From the NCBI GenBank assembly GCA_021789355.1, contig JAJYJR010000137.1:1-10892 (forward strand): a DNA stretch of 10,892 bases, given 5' to 3'. Position numbers and translations under genes: made by a program. Numbering within the stretch: the first letter of the stretch is position 1; each line of letters starts with the position of its first letter. Origin of the DNA: Chloroflexota bacterium (lineage in GTDB: Bacteria; Chloroflexota; Limnocylindria; Limnocylindrales; CSP1-4). The notes under the pieces were generated by a model that saw only the letters and a list, made by a program, of their open reading frames with translations, did not search any database and was not told the origin of the DNA. Positions 1-6,474 of the stretch are shown one piece after another.

Positions 1-97
1 CCGCGATCTCGCGCCGCGCGAGTGGCCGTTCGGCCACGAACAGGAGCGCCTCCAGCTGCGCGGTCGTGAGTTCGGGCGGCTCGAGCGGCAGGGTCAC
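1..97 (-). CDS. scpB: ScpB, segregation and condensation protein B (5' part only)
   Basis: Only the first 32 codons are inside the window; the gene continues past base 1. The visible residues include LEALLFVAERPLARREIA (about residues 15-32), the typical opening of ScpB: the first helix of its N-terminal winged-helix domain, which normally reads like EALLFVA..PLS...IA. ScpB dimers bind the ScpA kleisin and, with Smc, form the bacterial condensin that compacts and segregates the chromosome. The start is a GTG at 97-95 that overlaps the scpA stop codon as GTGA. A GGAGG ribosome binding site lies 7 bases upstream inside the end of scpA. The adjacency to scpA, which is the usual arrangement, makes the call strong despite the short fragment. 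Confidence 0.88.
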   Translation of the reverse strand, partial: MTLPLEPPELTTAQLEALLFVAERPLARREIA

Positions 98-1059
98 GCG
101 AAGTCCTCCAGCGTTTCGTCGATCGGAGCGGCAGCCGGCGCCCCAGGTCCATCCGCGGACTCGAGACGCTGGCACCGGATCGGCCCCCACGGGCGATCCT
201 GCGCCACCGCGATCTCGCGCCGTTTGACCAGCTCCAGCATGGCCAGGAACGTGACGGCCGCCACCACCCGGTCGCCGGCGCCGCCGATGAGCTCCTGGAG
301 CACCACCACCGGCGCGCGCCGGATCGCCTCGCGGATCGCGTCGGCGCGTTCGGCGAGCGTGATCGTGCGCCGCACGAGCTCGGGCGGCGGCTCGGCGGGG
401 GGCGCCAGCCGGGCCACGCCCCGCAGCGCGGCTGCCAGCGACCGGGGGTCCAGCGGAGGCTCGGTGGGAGGTCGGGCACCCGCTGCTCCGGCGGCCCCGG
501 CGACCGACGGTTCGCGCCGGACGAGGGGGCCGTGGGTGAGTGCCCGATCCCGCAGCCAGGCGCCGGCATCGCGGTAGGCCCGGTACACGACCAGCCGGCG
601 ACGCAGCTCGGCCTCGGGATCCGGCCCCTCATCGGCGAGAGCGGCCGGCTCGCCGGCCGGCTCCCGCGGGAGCAGCGCGCGCGACTTGATCAGGATGAGC
701 TGCGCGGCGACCGCCACGAACGCGCTGAGGTACGGCAGCCGGTCTCCGGCGAGCCCCCCCATCGCCTCGAGGTAGGCGCTCGCGAGGGCGCCGAGCGGGA
801 CGGTCAGCACGTCGAGCTGCCTCGCCTCGATCAGGGAGAGCAGGAGCGCGAGCGGCCCGTCGAATGCCGCCGGATCGGCGTCCCCGTCGGCGGTGGGCCC
901 GGGCCCGGTGCCGGTCGGCAGGTCCTGGCGCGCGGGTTCGCCCGCCTCGCGCACGCTGCCCAGCCGGACACGGGTCGCGTGCTCCGGCCGCCGCCCCTCA
1001 CCGAACGTCACGGCGATCGGGGCGGAAGGGGGGCCGCGCCGGCCCGTCGGACGGACCAT
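94..1059 (-). CDS. scpA: ScpA, kleisin subunit of bacterial condensin
   Basis: Encodes up to 321 residues. The ScpA family signature starts at residues 66-78 (FDGPLALLLSLIE), followed by RQLDVLTVPLGALASAYLEA, the N-terminal helical domain that contacts the Smc neck, and QLILIKSRALLP. After a Pro/Ala/Gly-rich middle linker comes the C-terminal winged helix (about 245-300, with VVVLQELI and VTFLAMLELVKRREI) that binds the Smc head. Known ScpA proteins are about 240-270 residues, so this one has an extra N-terminal stretch of about 65 residues rich in Arg, Pro and Gly. The ATG at 1059 is supported by GAGG 9 bases upstream and lies one base after the HD-gene stop. A GTG at residue 17 lacks a visible ribosome binding site but is possible. 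It overlaps scpB by 4 bases. Role: chromosome compaction and segregation with Smc and ScpB. Confidence 0.93.
   Translation of the reverse strand: MVRPTGRRGPPSAPIAVTFGEGRRPEHATRVRLGSVREAGEPARQDLPTGTGPGPTADGDADPAAFDGPLALLLSLIEARQLDVLTVPLGALASAYLEAMGGLAGDRLPYLSAFVAVAAQLILIKSRALLPREPAGEPAALADEGPDPEAELRRRLVVYRAYRDAGAWLRDRALTHGPLVRREPSVAGAAGAAGARPPTEPPLDPRSLAAALRGVARLAPPAEPPPELVRRTITLAERADAIREAIRRAPVVVLQELIGGAGDRVVAAVTFLAMLELVKRREIAVAQDRPWGPIRCQRLESADGPGAPAAAPIDETLEDFA
105..109 (-). promoter_or_regulatory. Ribosome binding site for scpB
   Basis: GGAGG on the minus strand, 7 bases before the GTG start of scpB and inside the last codons of scpA. It supports the GTGA overlap as the true start. It is the only one of the four GTGA junctions here that also has a strong Shine-Dalgarno. 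Confidence 0.7.
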
Positions 1060-1060
1060 G

Positions 1061-1603
1061 TCAGCTCGCCTCGTCCGCGCGGTGGAGCGCCTCGCCGGCC
1101 GCGTTCACGGGCGCCGATTGGCGCCGGATCAGGTCCGCGGTGCGATCCGGGCAGCCCGCCCGCAGCGCGAGTTCGGCCGATGCGTCGGGGTGACGGTCCA
1201 GCCGCTCGAGCGCCGGCCGGAACCCGGGCAGCAGCGCCGCCGCACGTCGGGGCAGCGCGCCGTACCGTTCGGCGAGCGACCACGCCACGCGCGGCCCGAG
1301 CCCGGTGTACCCCTTCCCGGCGTCGTGAAAGAGGCCGGCCAGCAGCACGTCGTCGTCCACCCAGCCTTCGGCACGGAGTCGCCTGACCACGTCGAGCCCG
1401 TGCCGGCGGTCTGCCGGATGCATCGACGCAAAGAGTTCCTGCTGCGCCGGAGAGAGCCAGGCGGCCAGCTCGCGGCGCTCCTCGGACCGCTCGCGGGCGT
1501 GCAGGTGCGTGGCGAACTGGCGGACCTTAGCCGCCCACCAGGAAGGCGTAGATGTGCTCCCCGATCGGGCTGATGACCGGTGCTCCGACCAGGAAGAGCA
1601 CAA
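1061..1603 (-). CDS. HD-domain protein, putative phosphohydrolase
   Basis: A small soluble protein with HD-superfamily metal-binding residues. Counting from the TTG at 1603 there are H68 (RRHGLDVV), H93-D94 (LFHDAGKG), H138 (DRHPDASAELAL) and D177 near the C-terminus (HRADEAS). HD proteins typically hydrolyse phosphomonoesters or nucleotide phosphates, but no substrate can be named. The histidine often found in the last helix appears as Gln (LIRRQ). The start is unclear. Protein-like sequence begins near residue 27 (VRQFATHL), yet no ATG, GTG or TTG lies between the TTG at 1603, which is inside the protease gene with a 77-base overlap and no ribosome binding site, and the ATG at 1423, which would remove the helix before the HD core. 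It ends one base before scpA, so it is probably cotranscribed with it. I recall similar small HD proteins in high-GC Chloroflexota, but their role is not known to me. Confidence 0.78.
   Translation of the reverse strand: MCSSWSEHRSSARSGSTSTPSWWAAKVRQFATHLHARERSEERRELAAWLSPAQQELFASMHPADRRHGLDVVRRLRAEGWVDDDVLLAGLFHDAGKGYTGLGPRVAWSLAERYGALPRRAAALLPGFRPALERLDRHPDASAELALRAGCPDRTADLIRRQSAPVNAAGEALHRADEAS
1069..1072 (-). promoter_or_regulatory. Ribosome binding site for scpA
   Basis: GAGG on the minus strand, 9 bases before the ATG at 1059 and inside the 3' end of the HD-domain gene. It favours the long form of ScpA over a downstream start. Confidence 0.45.
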
Positions 1604-2168
1604 CGATCAGCAGGAACCCGTACTGCTCGTACTGGCGGATCTGCCATGCCGTCCGCGGGCTCACGGCCCCGAGCAGGACCTTGTAGCCGTCGAGCGGAGG
1701 GATCGGCAACAGGTTGAAGACGAACAGGAAGACGTTGATCAGCACCAGGTAGTTGAGGATGTACCAGAGCATCAGTTCGGGCTGACCGGCACTGGGGTCC
1801 AGCAGGTTGAACGCGGTGGTCATCCGCACGGCGATCGCGACGAGCGCGGCCATGATGAGGTTCGAGACCGGTCCGGCGGCCGCCACCATCGCCTCGCCCC
1901 GGTGCCCGCCCTCGAGGTTGCTCGGGTTCACCGGCGTGGGCTTGGCCCAGCCGATGAACATGCCGCCCACCACCGCGCTCAGCACCAGCAGCCCCCCGCC
2001 CAGCGGGTCGAAGTGCACTCGCGGGTCGAGCGACAGCCGGCCGAGGTGGCGCGCGGTGTGGTCCCCGAGCCGATCGGCGGCCAGCGCGTGGCTGAACTCG
2101 TGCACGGGAAACCCGACGAGCAGGATGATCGCGACCGCGATCAGGGACGCGAGGAGCTGCGAGTTCAC
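1527..2168 (-). CDS. M50 family site-2-type membrane metalloprotease
   Basis: A 213-residue integral membrane protein. The zinc motif HEFSH is at residues 23-27, at the end of the first membrane segment. The second metal ligand is D160 in the motif NLLPIPPLDG (152-161). GWAKPTPVNP (73-82) and AAAGPVSN (96-103) are typical of the compact M50 subgroup without PDZ domains (YwhC-like). Hydrophobic segments lie at about 5-22, 57-74, 93-115, 133-154 and 180-200. Family members cleave transmembrane substrates inside the bilayer, often anti-sigma factors or signal peptide remnants; the substrate here is unknown. The GTG at 2168 is chosen because GGAGG lies 4 bases upstream. An ATG ten codons earlier (2199-2201) has no ribosome binding site. 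It ends in TAA, and the HD gene appears to begin inside its 3' end. M50 genes near scpAB are common, but a functional link is not established. Confidence 0.92.
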   Translation of the reverse strand: MNSQLLASLIAVAIILLVGFPVHEFSHALAADRLGDHTARHLGRLSLDPRVHFDPLGGGLLVLSAVVGGMFIGWAKPTPVNPSNLEGGHRGEAMVAAAGPVSNLIMAALVAIAVRMTTAFNLLDPSAGQPELMLWYILNYLVLINVFLFVFNLLPIPPLDGYKVLLGAVSPRTAWQIRQYEQYGFLLIVVLFLVGAPVISPIGEHIYAFLVGG

Positions 2169-2310
2169 GCGACCTCCGGCTGCCTGAGACGACCGACACA
2201 TGGTACCGGGCGCGACAGGCAGGGGCACGCCAGCGTCCGACTGCGGCCCGCCGGGGATGCTGCGACCGAGCCGCCCCAGGACTGCGGGAGCTCGAGGTCG
2301 CGTCCGTCGC
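2169..2310 (-). other. Intergenic gap between GNAT gene and M50 protease gene
   Basis: 142 bases, the longest non-coding stretch in the window. Besides the protease ribosome binding site it has a TACCAT hexamer on the minus strand (2205-2200) that could be a -10 element, but no convincing -35 lies 16-18 bases further upstream. No terminator-like hairpin with a T-run is visible. It could carry the promoter of the M50-HD-scpA-scpB group. Confidence 0.3.
2173..2177 (-). promoter_or_regulatory. Ribosome binding site for the M50 protease
   Basis: GGAGG on the minus strand, 4 bases before the GTG at 2168. It decides between this GTG and further upstream in-frame starts of the same reading frame. 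Confidence 0.65.
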
Positions 2311-2889
2311 CTATCTGCTCACCAGGCGGCGGGTGGAGCCGACCTGATCCTCGTCGCCTCGGATGCGGACGTAGAAGATCACATCGCGGGGCCGACCTTC
2401 CCGATCCAGGTCCCACGCCCGACGGACCCCCTCACGCACGAAGCCGGCCCGCTCAGCGACGCGTCCTGACGCGTCGTTCTCGGGATCGGTGTAGAGGTCA
2501 AGGCGGATGGCGTGCGTCGTGGCGATGGTCCAGTCGGTGATGAGCCGGAGCGCCCGAGTTGCCGCGCCGCGGCCGCGTGCCTGCGGTGCCAGCCAGTACC
2601 CGAACGCGGCCCGATGACCGGAGGGTCCGTGCCGCGCGATCGAGCCGAGAAGCTGGCCGCTCGCAGCGTCGACGATCGCGAACGACCGCTCATCGGCGGT
2701 CTCCCAGTCGCGGCGGCGGGTCTCCACGAACGAGCGCGCATCGGCCTCGGTGTATGGCTGCGGAATGGGCAGGAAGCGCGTGATCAGCGGGTCCTGGCAG
2801 GCCGCGAAGACGGCGGGCGCGTCGTCGGGCCGCCACGGGCGCAGCGTCACCACGCCGTCTGTGAGCGTGATCTCGTGATCCAGGACCAC
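2311..2889 (-). CDS. GNAT family N-acetyltransferase (RimJ/RimL-like)
   Basis: A 192-residue single-domain acetyltransferase. It opens with a beta strand and the LRPWRPDDAPAVF motif (16-28) typical of RimJ/RimL-type GNATs. FGYWLAPQARGRGAATRAL (96-114) contains the acetyl-CoA pyrophosphate-binding Q/R-x-x-G-x-G/A signature. The late element NDASGRVAERAGFVREGVRR matches the usual N.AS...AEK.GF..EG. The enzyme would transfer acetyl from acetyl-CoA to an amine. Relatives modify ribosomal protein N-termini, small molecules or antibiotics, and sequence alone does not choose between these. The GTG at 2889 is preferred over longer forms because GGAGG lies 9 bases upstream and the fold begins right after it. 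It is separated by 106 bases from the upstream PH/SHOCT gene and 142 bases from the downstream protease gene, so it may have its own promoter. Confidence 0.88.
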   Translation of the reverse strand: MVLDHEITLTDGVVTLRPWRPDDAPAVFAACQDPLITRFLPIPQPYTEADARSFVETRRRDWETADERSFAIVDAASGQLLGSIARHGPSGHRAAFGYWLAPQARGRGAATRALRLITDWTIATTHAIRLDLYTDPENDASGRVAERAGFVREGVRRAWDLDREGRPRDVIFYVRIRGDEDQVGSTRRLVSR

Positions 2890-2995
2890 CGCCCGTGTCC
2901 TCCTGCGCGACTGCGTTCCTATCCTCGGGGGAACCAGCCGCGGCTGCAACGCTCCGGGGTCGAGCCGCGAGACTGTTCCAGGCGCCGGCCCGCAG
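2890..2995 (-). other. Intergenic gap between PH/SHOCT gene and GNAT gene
   Basis: 106 bases without a gene apart from the GNAT ribosome binding site. It holds a perfect 12-base palindrome, cagccgcggctg (2936-2947). On the minus strand TTGCAG is followed 17 bases later by GAGGAT, a weak match to a sigma-70-type promoter. No hairpin followed by a T-run is present, so no intrinsic terminator is seen. A promoter for the GNAT gene is possible but not shown. Confidence 0.3.
2899..2903 (-). promoter_or_regulatory. Ribosome binding site for the GNAT gene
   Basis: GGAGG on the minus strand, 9 bases before the GTG at 2889. It marks this as the start and removes the upstream low-complexity extension that the open frame would otherwise include. 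Confidence 0.65.
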
Positions 2996-3775
2996 TCAGA
3001 GCCGGGCGAGCAGCTCCGCCTTCTTCCTCTCGAACTCCTCGGGTGTGATGGCCCCGCGGTCGCGCAGGTCGGCCAGGCGCGCGAGCGTGGACATGGTCTG
3101 CTCGGAGTCGGCGGCGGATCCGCCCGGTGCGTCACCCGGACGCGACGAGGACGTGCCCACGGGTTGCGCGGACGGCGCTGCCTCGGGCGATCCGGGCCGC
3201 GGCTGCGCGACCGGGGTGTCCTGCCAGTCCGCCCGCAGGGGCGGACTCGGCGCGCGCGCGACCTCGATCTCCAGCGCGTGCTTCTGGTTCAGCATCTCGC
3301 GCTTGAAGTCGGCGGCCTGCGCCAGCATGTGGAACCGGTCGATCGCCGACTCGGACGCGGTGAGGACCTCCAGGTCGCCGTAGCGGAGAATCCGCCCAAG
3401 GACGTTCTGGGACAGGACCGCGTCGTTGATCTTCTCCAGGGACGAGTCGGCGGCGCGCTTGTTGAGGATCCCCTCGACCTGCACCACGCGGCGGTTCGTG
3501 ACGACGTAGTCCTGGGCCCTCCACGCGAGCACGTGGTACGCCGCGAGCGCCAGGCCCGCGACCAGCGCCAGCAACGCGACCACCGAGAGCGCGGACCCGA
3601 TCGTCTGCCCCGGGTCGGTGCCGCCCCTCAGGAAGAGCCCGACGACCAGCGCGAGGAGCCCGATCACCATCAGGACCCAGGCACGCCTGCCCTCGACGAT
3701 CGGCGCCAGCCAGTGCTGTCGCGCCCGGCGCACGATGATCTCGCCGTCCGCCAGCAGTGAGTCCGTGTACCGCAT
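2996..3775 (-). CDS. Membrane protein with bacterial PH-like domain and C-terminal SHOCT domain
   Basis: A 259-residue protein in three parts. Two hydrophobic segments (about 32-49 and 59-85) follow a short N-terminus with LLADGEIIVRRARQHW. Then comes a bacterial PH-like (YdbS/DUF304-type) beta domain at about 88-165: DYVVTNRRVVQVEGILN, then LEKINDAVLSQNVLGRIL, then YGDLEVLTA. A Pro/Ser/Ala-rich linker (about 173-228) leads to a C-terminal SHOCT motif (about 231-259), where LADLRDRGAITPEEFERKK matches the family pattern L..L.d.G.IteEEFe.kK. SHOCT is a short tail found on many bacterial membrane and secreted proteins, possibly for oligomerisation. No function is established for this architecture. 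The ATG at 3775 has AGGAGG 9 bases upstream, and the gene starts 18 bases after the xerD stop, so it is probably in the same transcript as xerD. Confidence 0.87.
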   Translation of the reverse strand: MRYTDSLLADGEIIVRRARQHWLAPIVEGRRAWVLMVIGLLALVVGLFLRGGTDPGQTIGSALSVVALLALVAGLALAAYHVLAWRAQDYVVTNRRVVQVEGILNKRAADSSLEKINDAVLSQNVLGRILRYGDLEVLTASESAIDRFHMLAQAADFKREMLNQKHALEIEVARAPSPPLRADWQDTPVAQPRPGSPEAAPSAQPVGTSSSRPGDAPGGSAADSEQTMSTLARLADLRDRGAITPEEFERKKAELLARL

Positions 3776-3784
3776 CGCCCTGAC

Positions 3785-3790
3785 CCTCCT
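3785..3790 (-). promoter_or_regulatory. Ribosome binding site for the PH/SHOCT gene
   Basis: AGGAGG on the minus strand, 9 bases before the ATG at 3775, within the 18-base gap after xerD. It is among the strongest Shine-Dalgarno matches in the window. Confidence 0.7.
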
Positions 3791-3793
3791 GCC

Positions 3794-4843
3794 TCAGGCG
3801 CGCGGATGGGCCCGCGCGTAGACCTGCCGGATCCGTTCCCCGGTCAGGTGCGTGTACAGCTGCGTCGTGCCAATGCTCGCATGTCCGAGCAGCTCCTGGA
3901 CGACGCGCAGGTCCGCGCCGCCCTCGAGGAGATGCGTGGCGAAGCTGTGCCGCAGGGTGTGGGGCGTGACGTGCTGCGTGAGCCCCGCCAGGGCCGCCGC
4001 CCGCTGGATCGCCCGCCAGGCGGCCATGCGCCCCATCCTTGCGCCTCGCGAGCCGACGAACAGCGGGTCGCCCGGGGAGGAGGCCGCGGGGCCGGCGGGA
4101 CCGCTCACGTCGCCGGAGCCGGCGGCGGCGCGGCGTCGGCGGGCCCCGGCGTGAACGCGGCCTCGGGCCCGCGACAGCCACGCGGGGCGCACTTCGTCGA
4201 GCCACCGCCCCAGCGCGTCGAGGGCCGGCTCGCCCACGGGCACGAGGCGCTCCCGGTCGCCCTTGCCGATCACGCGAACGTAGGCGCCCTCGAGCGACAG
4301 GTCGTCCAGGTCGAGGCCGAGCGCCTCGCCGATGCGCAGGCCGCAGGCGTACAGCAGCTCGAGGAGCGCCCGGTCCCGGACCGCCGCGGCGTCGCCCTCG
4401 GTCAGGGCCGGTCCGTCCGGCGGCGGCACCGCCGCCAGGAGGCGCTCGACCTCGTCGCGGTCCAGGACGTCGGGGAGCCGGCGCGTCTGTCGGGGCAGCT
4501 CGAGCGCGCCCGCGACGTCGACGTCGATCCGTTCATCGCCGTAGGCGAACCGGTAGAACGCACGGATCGCGGCCGCCTTCCGCCGGTGGCTCGACGGTCG
4601 CAACGAGCGCGGCGGGCTCGCGAGGTCCGCGAGGTAGCGCCTGGCGGGCTCGGCGCTGGTGGCCCAGGAGGCGATCCCCCCGGCGGATCCCGCGAAGGCC
4701 CGCAGGTCCCCGGCGTACGAGCGGATGGTCAGCGGCGACAGCCCGCGCTCGACGCGCAGGTGCAGCAGGTACGCGTCGATTGCACGGAGGAGGTCCGCCG
4801 GGGGCTCGCGGGCCGGAACGGGCGCTCGTTGCCCTCTGGTCAC
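3794..4843 (-). CDS. xerD: Tyrosine recombinase XerC/XerD
   Basis: A 349-residue site-specific recombinase that, with a partner or alone, resolves chromosome dimers at dif sites near the terminus. The N-terminal SAM-like core-binding domain covers about 17-110 (AIDAYLLHLRVERGLSPLTI). The catalytic domain has all expected residues: R170 (ACGLRIGEALGL), K194 (VIGKGDRERLVPVG), H295 and R298 (HTLRHSFATHLL), H321 (LLGHASIGTTQ) and the nucleophile Y330 (LYTHLT). An Arg-, Ala- and Gly-rich stretch of about 35 residues (225-259) is inserted between the EVRPAWL helix and LFVGSRG, making it longer than the usual 295-300 residues. The GTG start at 4843 overlaps the recN stop as GTGA and has no ribosome binding site, so translation is probably coupled. 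XerC versus XerD cannot be separated from sequence alone; the place near recN and scpAB resembles xerD of Mycobacterium and Bacillus. Confidence 0.93.
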   Translation of the reverse strand: MTRGQRAPVPAREPPADLLRAIDAYLLHLRVERGLSPLTIRSYAGDLRAFAGSAGGIASWATSAEPARRYLADLASPPRSLRPSSHRRKAAAIRAFYRFAYGDERIDVDVAGALELPRQTRRLPDVLDRDEVERLLAAVPPPDGPALTEGDAAAVRDRALLELLYACGLRIGEALGLDLDDLSLEGAYVRVIGKGDRERLVPVGEPALDALGRWLDEVRPAWLSRARGRVHAGARRRRAAAGSGDVSGPAGPAASSPGDPLFVGSRGARMGRMAAWRAIQRAAALAGLTQHVTPHTLRHSFATHLLEGGADLRVVQELLGHASIGTTQLYTHLTGERIRQVYARAHPRA

Positions 4844-6474
4844 GCCCCGGGCGCTCGATCCGCGGTCGCGCGCTCCAGCAGCTCCAGCGCGGCGGCTCGA
4901 GCCGCGGGCCCGCCGCCCTCGCCGCCGAGCATCAAGGCGAGCTCCGCGATTCGCTCGTCGCCGTCCAGCCGGCGCACCTCGGTGACCGTGCGGCCGTCCC
5001 GCTCGCGCTTCTCGATGCGTACGTGCGTGTCGGCGTGCACGGCGATCTGCGCCAGGTGCGTCACGCACAGCACCTGGTGATCGCGGGCCAGGCGCCGCAG
5101 GCTCCGCCCCACCCGCTCCGCCGAGCGCGCCCCGATCCCCGCGTCGATCTCGTCGAACACCAGCGTGGGCGTGGCATCGGCCGCGGCAAGCACCTCCTTC
5201 ACCGCCAGCGAAACCCGCGAGAGCTCCCCACCGGAGGCGATCCGTGCGAGCGGCATGGCCGGCTCTCCCGGGTTCGGGGCGATCAGGAACTGCACCGCCT
5301 CGGCGCCGGTGACGCCCAGCTCACCCGGCACCAGCGCCACGTCGAGCCGTGCCTGGCGGAACCCCAGAGTCTCGAGCGCGCGCGACACCGCCGCGGCGAG
5401 CTGCTTCCCGGCACCCCGGCGGGCCGCTGTCAGCGCCGCCGCCGCCTCGCGGGCGACGGCCTCCAGCCGCACGTCGTCGGCCGCGCGCGCCGTCCGCTCT
5501 GCCTCCAGCCCCTGGAGCCGCTCGGCCGCCTTACGCGCCAGCGCACCATGCGCCAGCACGGCCTCCTCGTCGGGGCCGTACTTGCGCTCGAGCGCGTAGA
5601 TCAGCCCGAGCCGCTCCTCCAGGTTCGCGACCGTGGCAGGATCGTGGTCGAGGCCGCCTGCCGCACGCCGCAGCTCAGACACCACGTCGTCCGCCTCGGC
5701 GAGGAGCGCCTCGATCCGGTCCGCCAGCCCCGAGAACCGGCCGTCCAGGCGGGCCAGGTCGCCGCCGTCCCGGGCGACCCGGGCGAGCACGTCGCGAGCC
5801 CCGGTCCCCTCCGCCGCCAGTCGCTCCCGGACAGAGGCGACCAGGCGCTCCACCTGTGCGGCGCTGGCGGCCGCCGCCAGGCGCTCGCGGATCTCGTCGG
5901 CCTCGCCCGCGCGGAGGCCGGCCGCCTCGATCTCGGCCGCCTCGTGCCGGTGCAGCTCAAGCTGCCGCGCCACCGCGCGCGGATCCCCCTGCAGCGCGTT
6001 CAGGGCGACCCGATTCGCCCGCCAGGTCTCCACCGCCGCAGCCACGGCGGTCCGCAGCACCCCATGCCCGCCGTGCGCGTCCAGGAGGTCCCGCTGGTGC
6101 GAAGCGTCGAGCAGCCGCTGCTGGTCGTGCTGACCGTGGATCTCCACGAGCGGCCCGGCGACGTCGGCGAGCCGCGCGGCGGTGACCGCGGCGTCGTCCA
6201 CCCGGGCGGTGCTGCGGCCCGCCGCCGTCACCTCGCGGACGCAGATCAGCGGTTCCGGTTCGCGGTCGAACAGCGCCTGCACCCGCGCGAGCGGCGCACC
6301 GGTGCGGACCAGGTTCGCGTCGGCGCGGGCGCCGAGCACGAGAACGAGCGCGTCGATCAGCAGCGACTTGCCGGCCCCGGTCTCCCCGGTGATCACCGTG
6401 AAGCCGGGGTGAGGCTCCAGCCGGACCCGCTCGATCAGCGCCAGGTCGCGGACGTCCAGCTCGAGCAGCGTCAC
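4840..6474 (-). CDS. recN: DNA repair protein RecN
   Basis: A 544-residue SMC-like ATPase that acts early in double-strand break repair by tethering DNA ends and promoting RecA loading. The N-terminal half of the ATPase has LLELDVRDLALIERV and the Walker A GETGAGKS at 30-37. The middle (about 150-370) is a charged Ala/Arg/Glu-rich coiled coil. The C-terminal half has the ABC signature SGGELSR (414-420), Walker B LVFDEIDAGIG (D441, E442) and the switch histidine H473 (CVTHLAQIA). The length fits RecN (about 550). The GTG start at 6474 overlaps the nadK stop as GTGA and is followed at once by conserved RecN sequence, so the much longer open frame upstream is an artefact overlapping nadK. No strong ribosome binding site is visible, so coupling to nadK is likely. 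Confidence 0.97.
   Translation of the reverse strand: MTLLELDVRDLALIERVRLEPHPGFTVITGETGAGKSLLIDALVLVLGARADANLVRTGAPLARVQALFDREPEPLICVREVTAAGRSTARVDDAAVTAARLADVAGPLVEIHGQHDQQRLLDASHQRDLLDAHGGHGVLRTAVAAAVETWRANRVALNALQGDPRAVARQLELHRHEAAEIEAAGLRAGEADEIRERLAAAASAAQVERLVASVRERLAAEGTGARDVLARVARDGGDLARLDGRFSGLADRIEALLAEADDVVSELRRAAGGLDHDPATVANLEERLGLIYALERKYGPDEEAVLAHGALARKAAERLQGLEAERTARAADDVRLEAVAREAAAALTAARRGAGKQLAAAVSRALETLGFRQARLDVALVPGELGVTGAEAVQFLIAPNPGEPAMPLARIASGGELSRVSLAVKEVLAAADATPTLVFDEIDAGIGARSAERVGRSLRRLARDHQVLCVTHLAQIAVHADTHVRIEKRERDGRTVTEVRRLDGDERIAELALMLGGEGGGPAARAAALELLERATADRAPGA

Noticed and set aside
2936..2947. Palindrome cagccgcggctg as a terminator or operator
   Set aside because: It has no loop and no following T-run, and short GC palindromes are common by chance at this base composition. 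No evidence makes it an operator.
3794..4843. The tyrosine recombinase as a phage or integron integrase
   Set aside because: The length of the core, the motif spacing, and the coupled position between recN and the scp genes fit a chromosomal Xer protein. No attachment site or phage gene is nearby.
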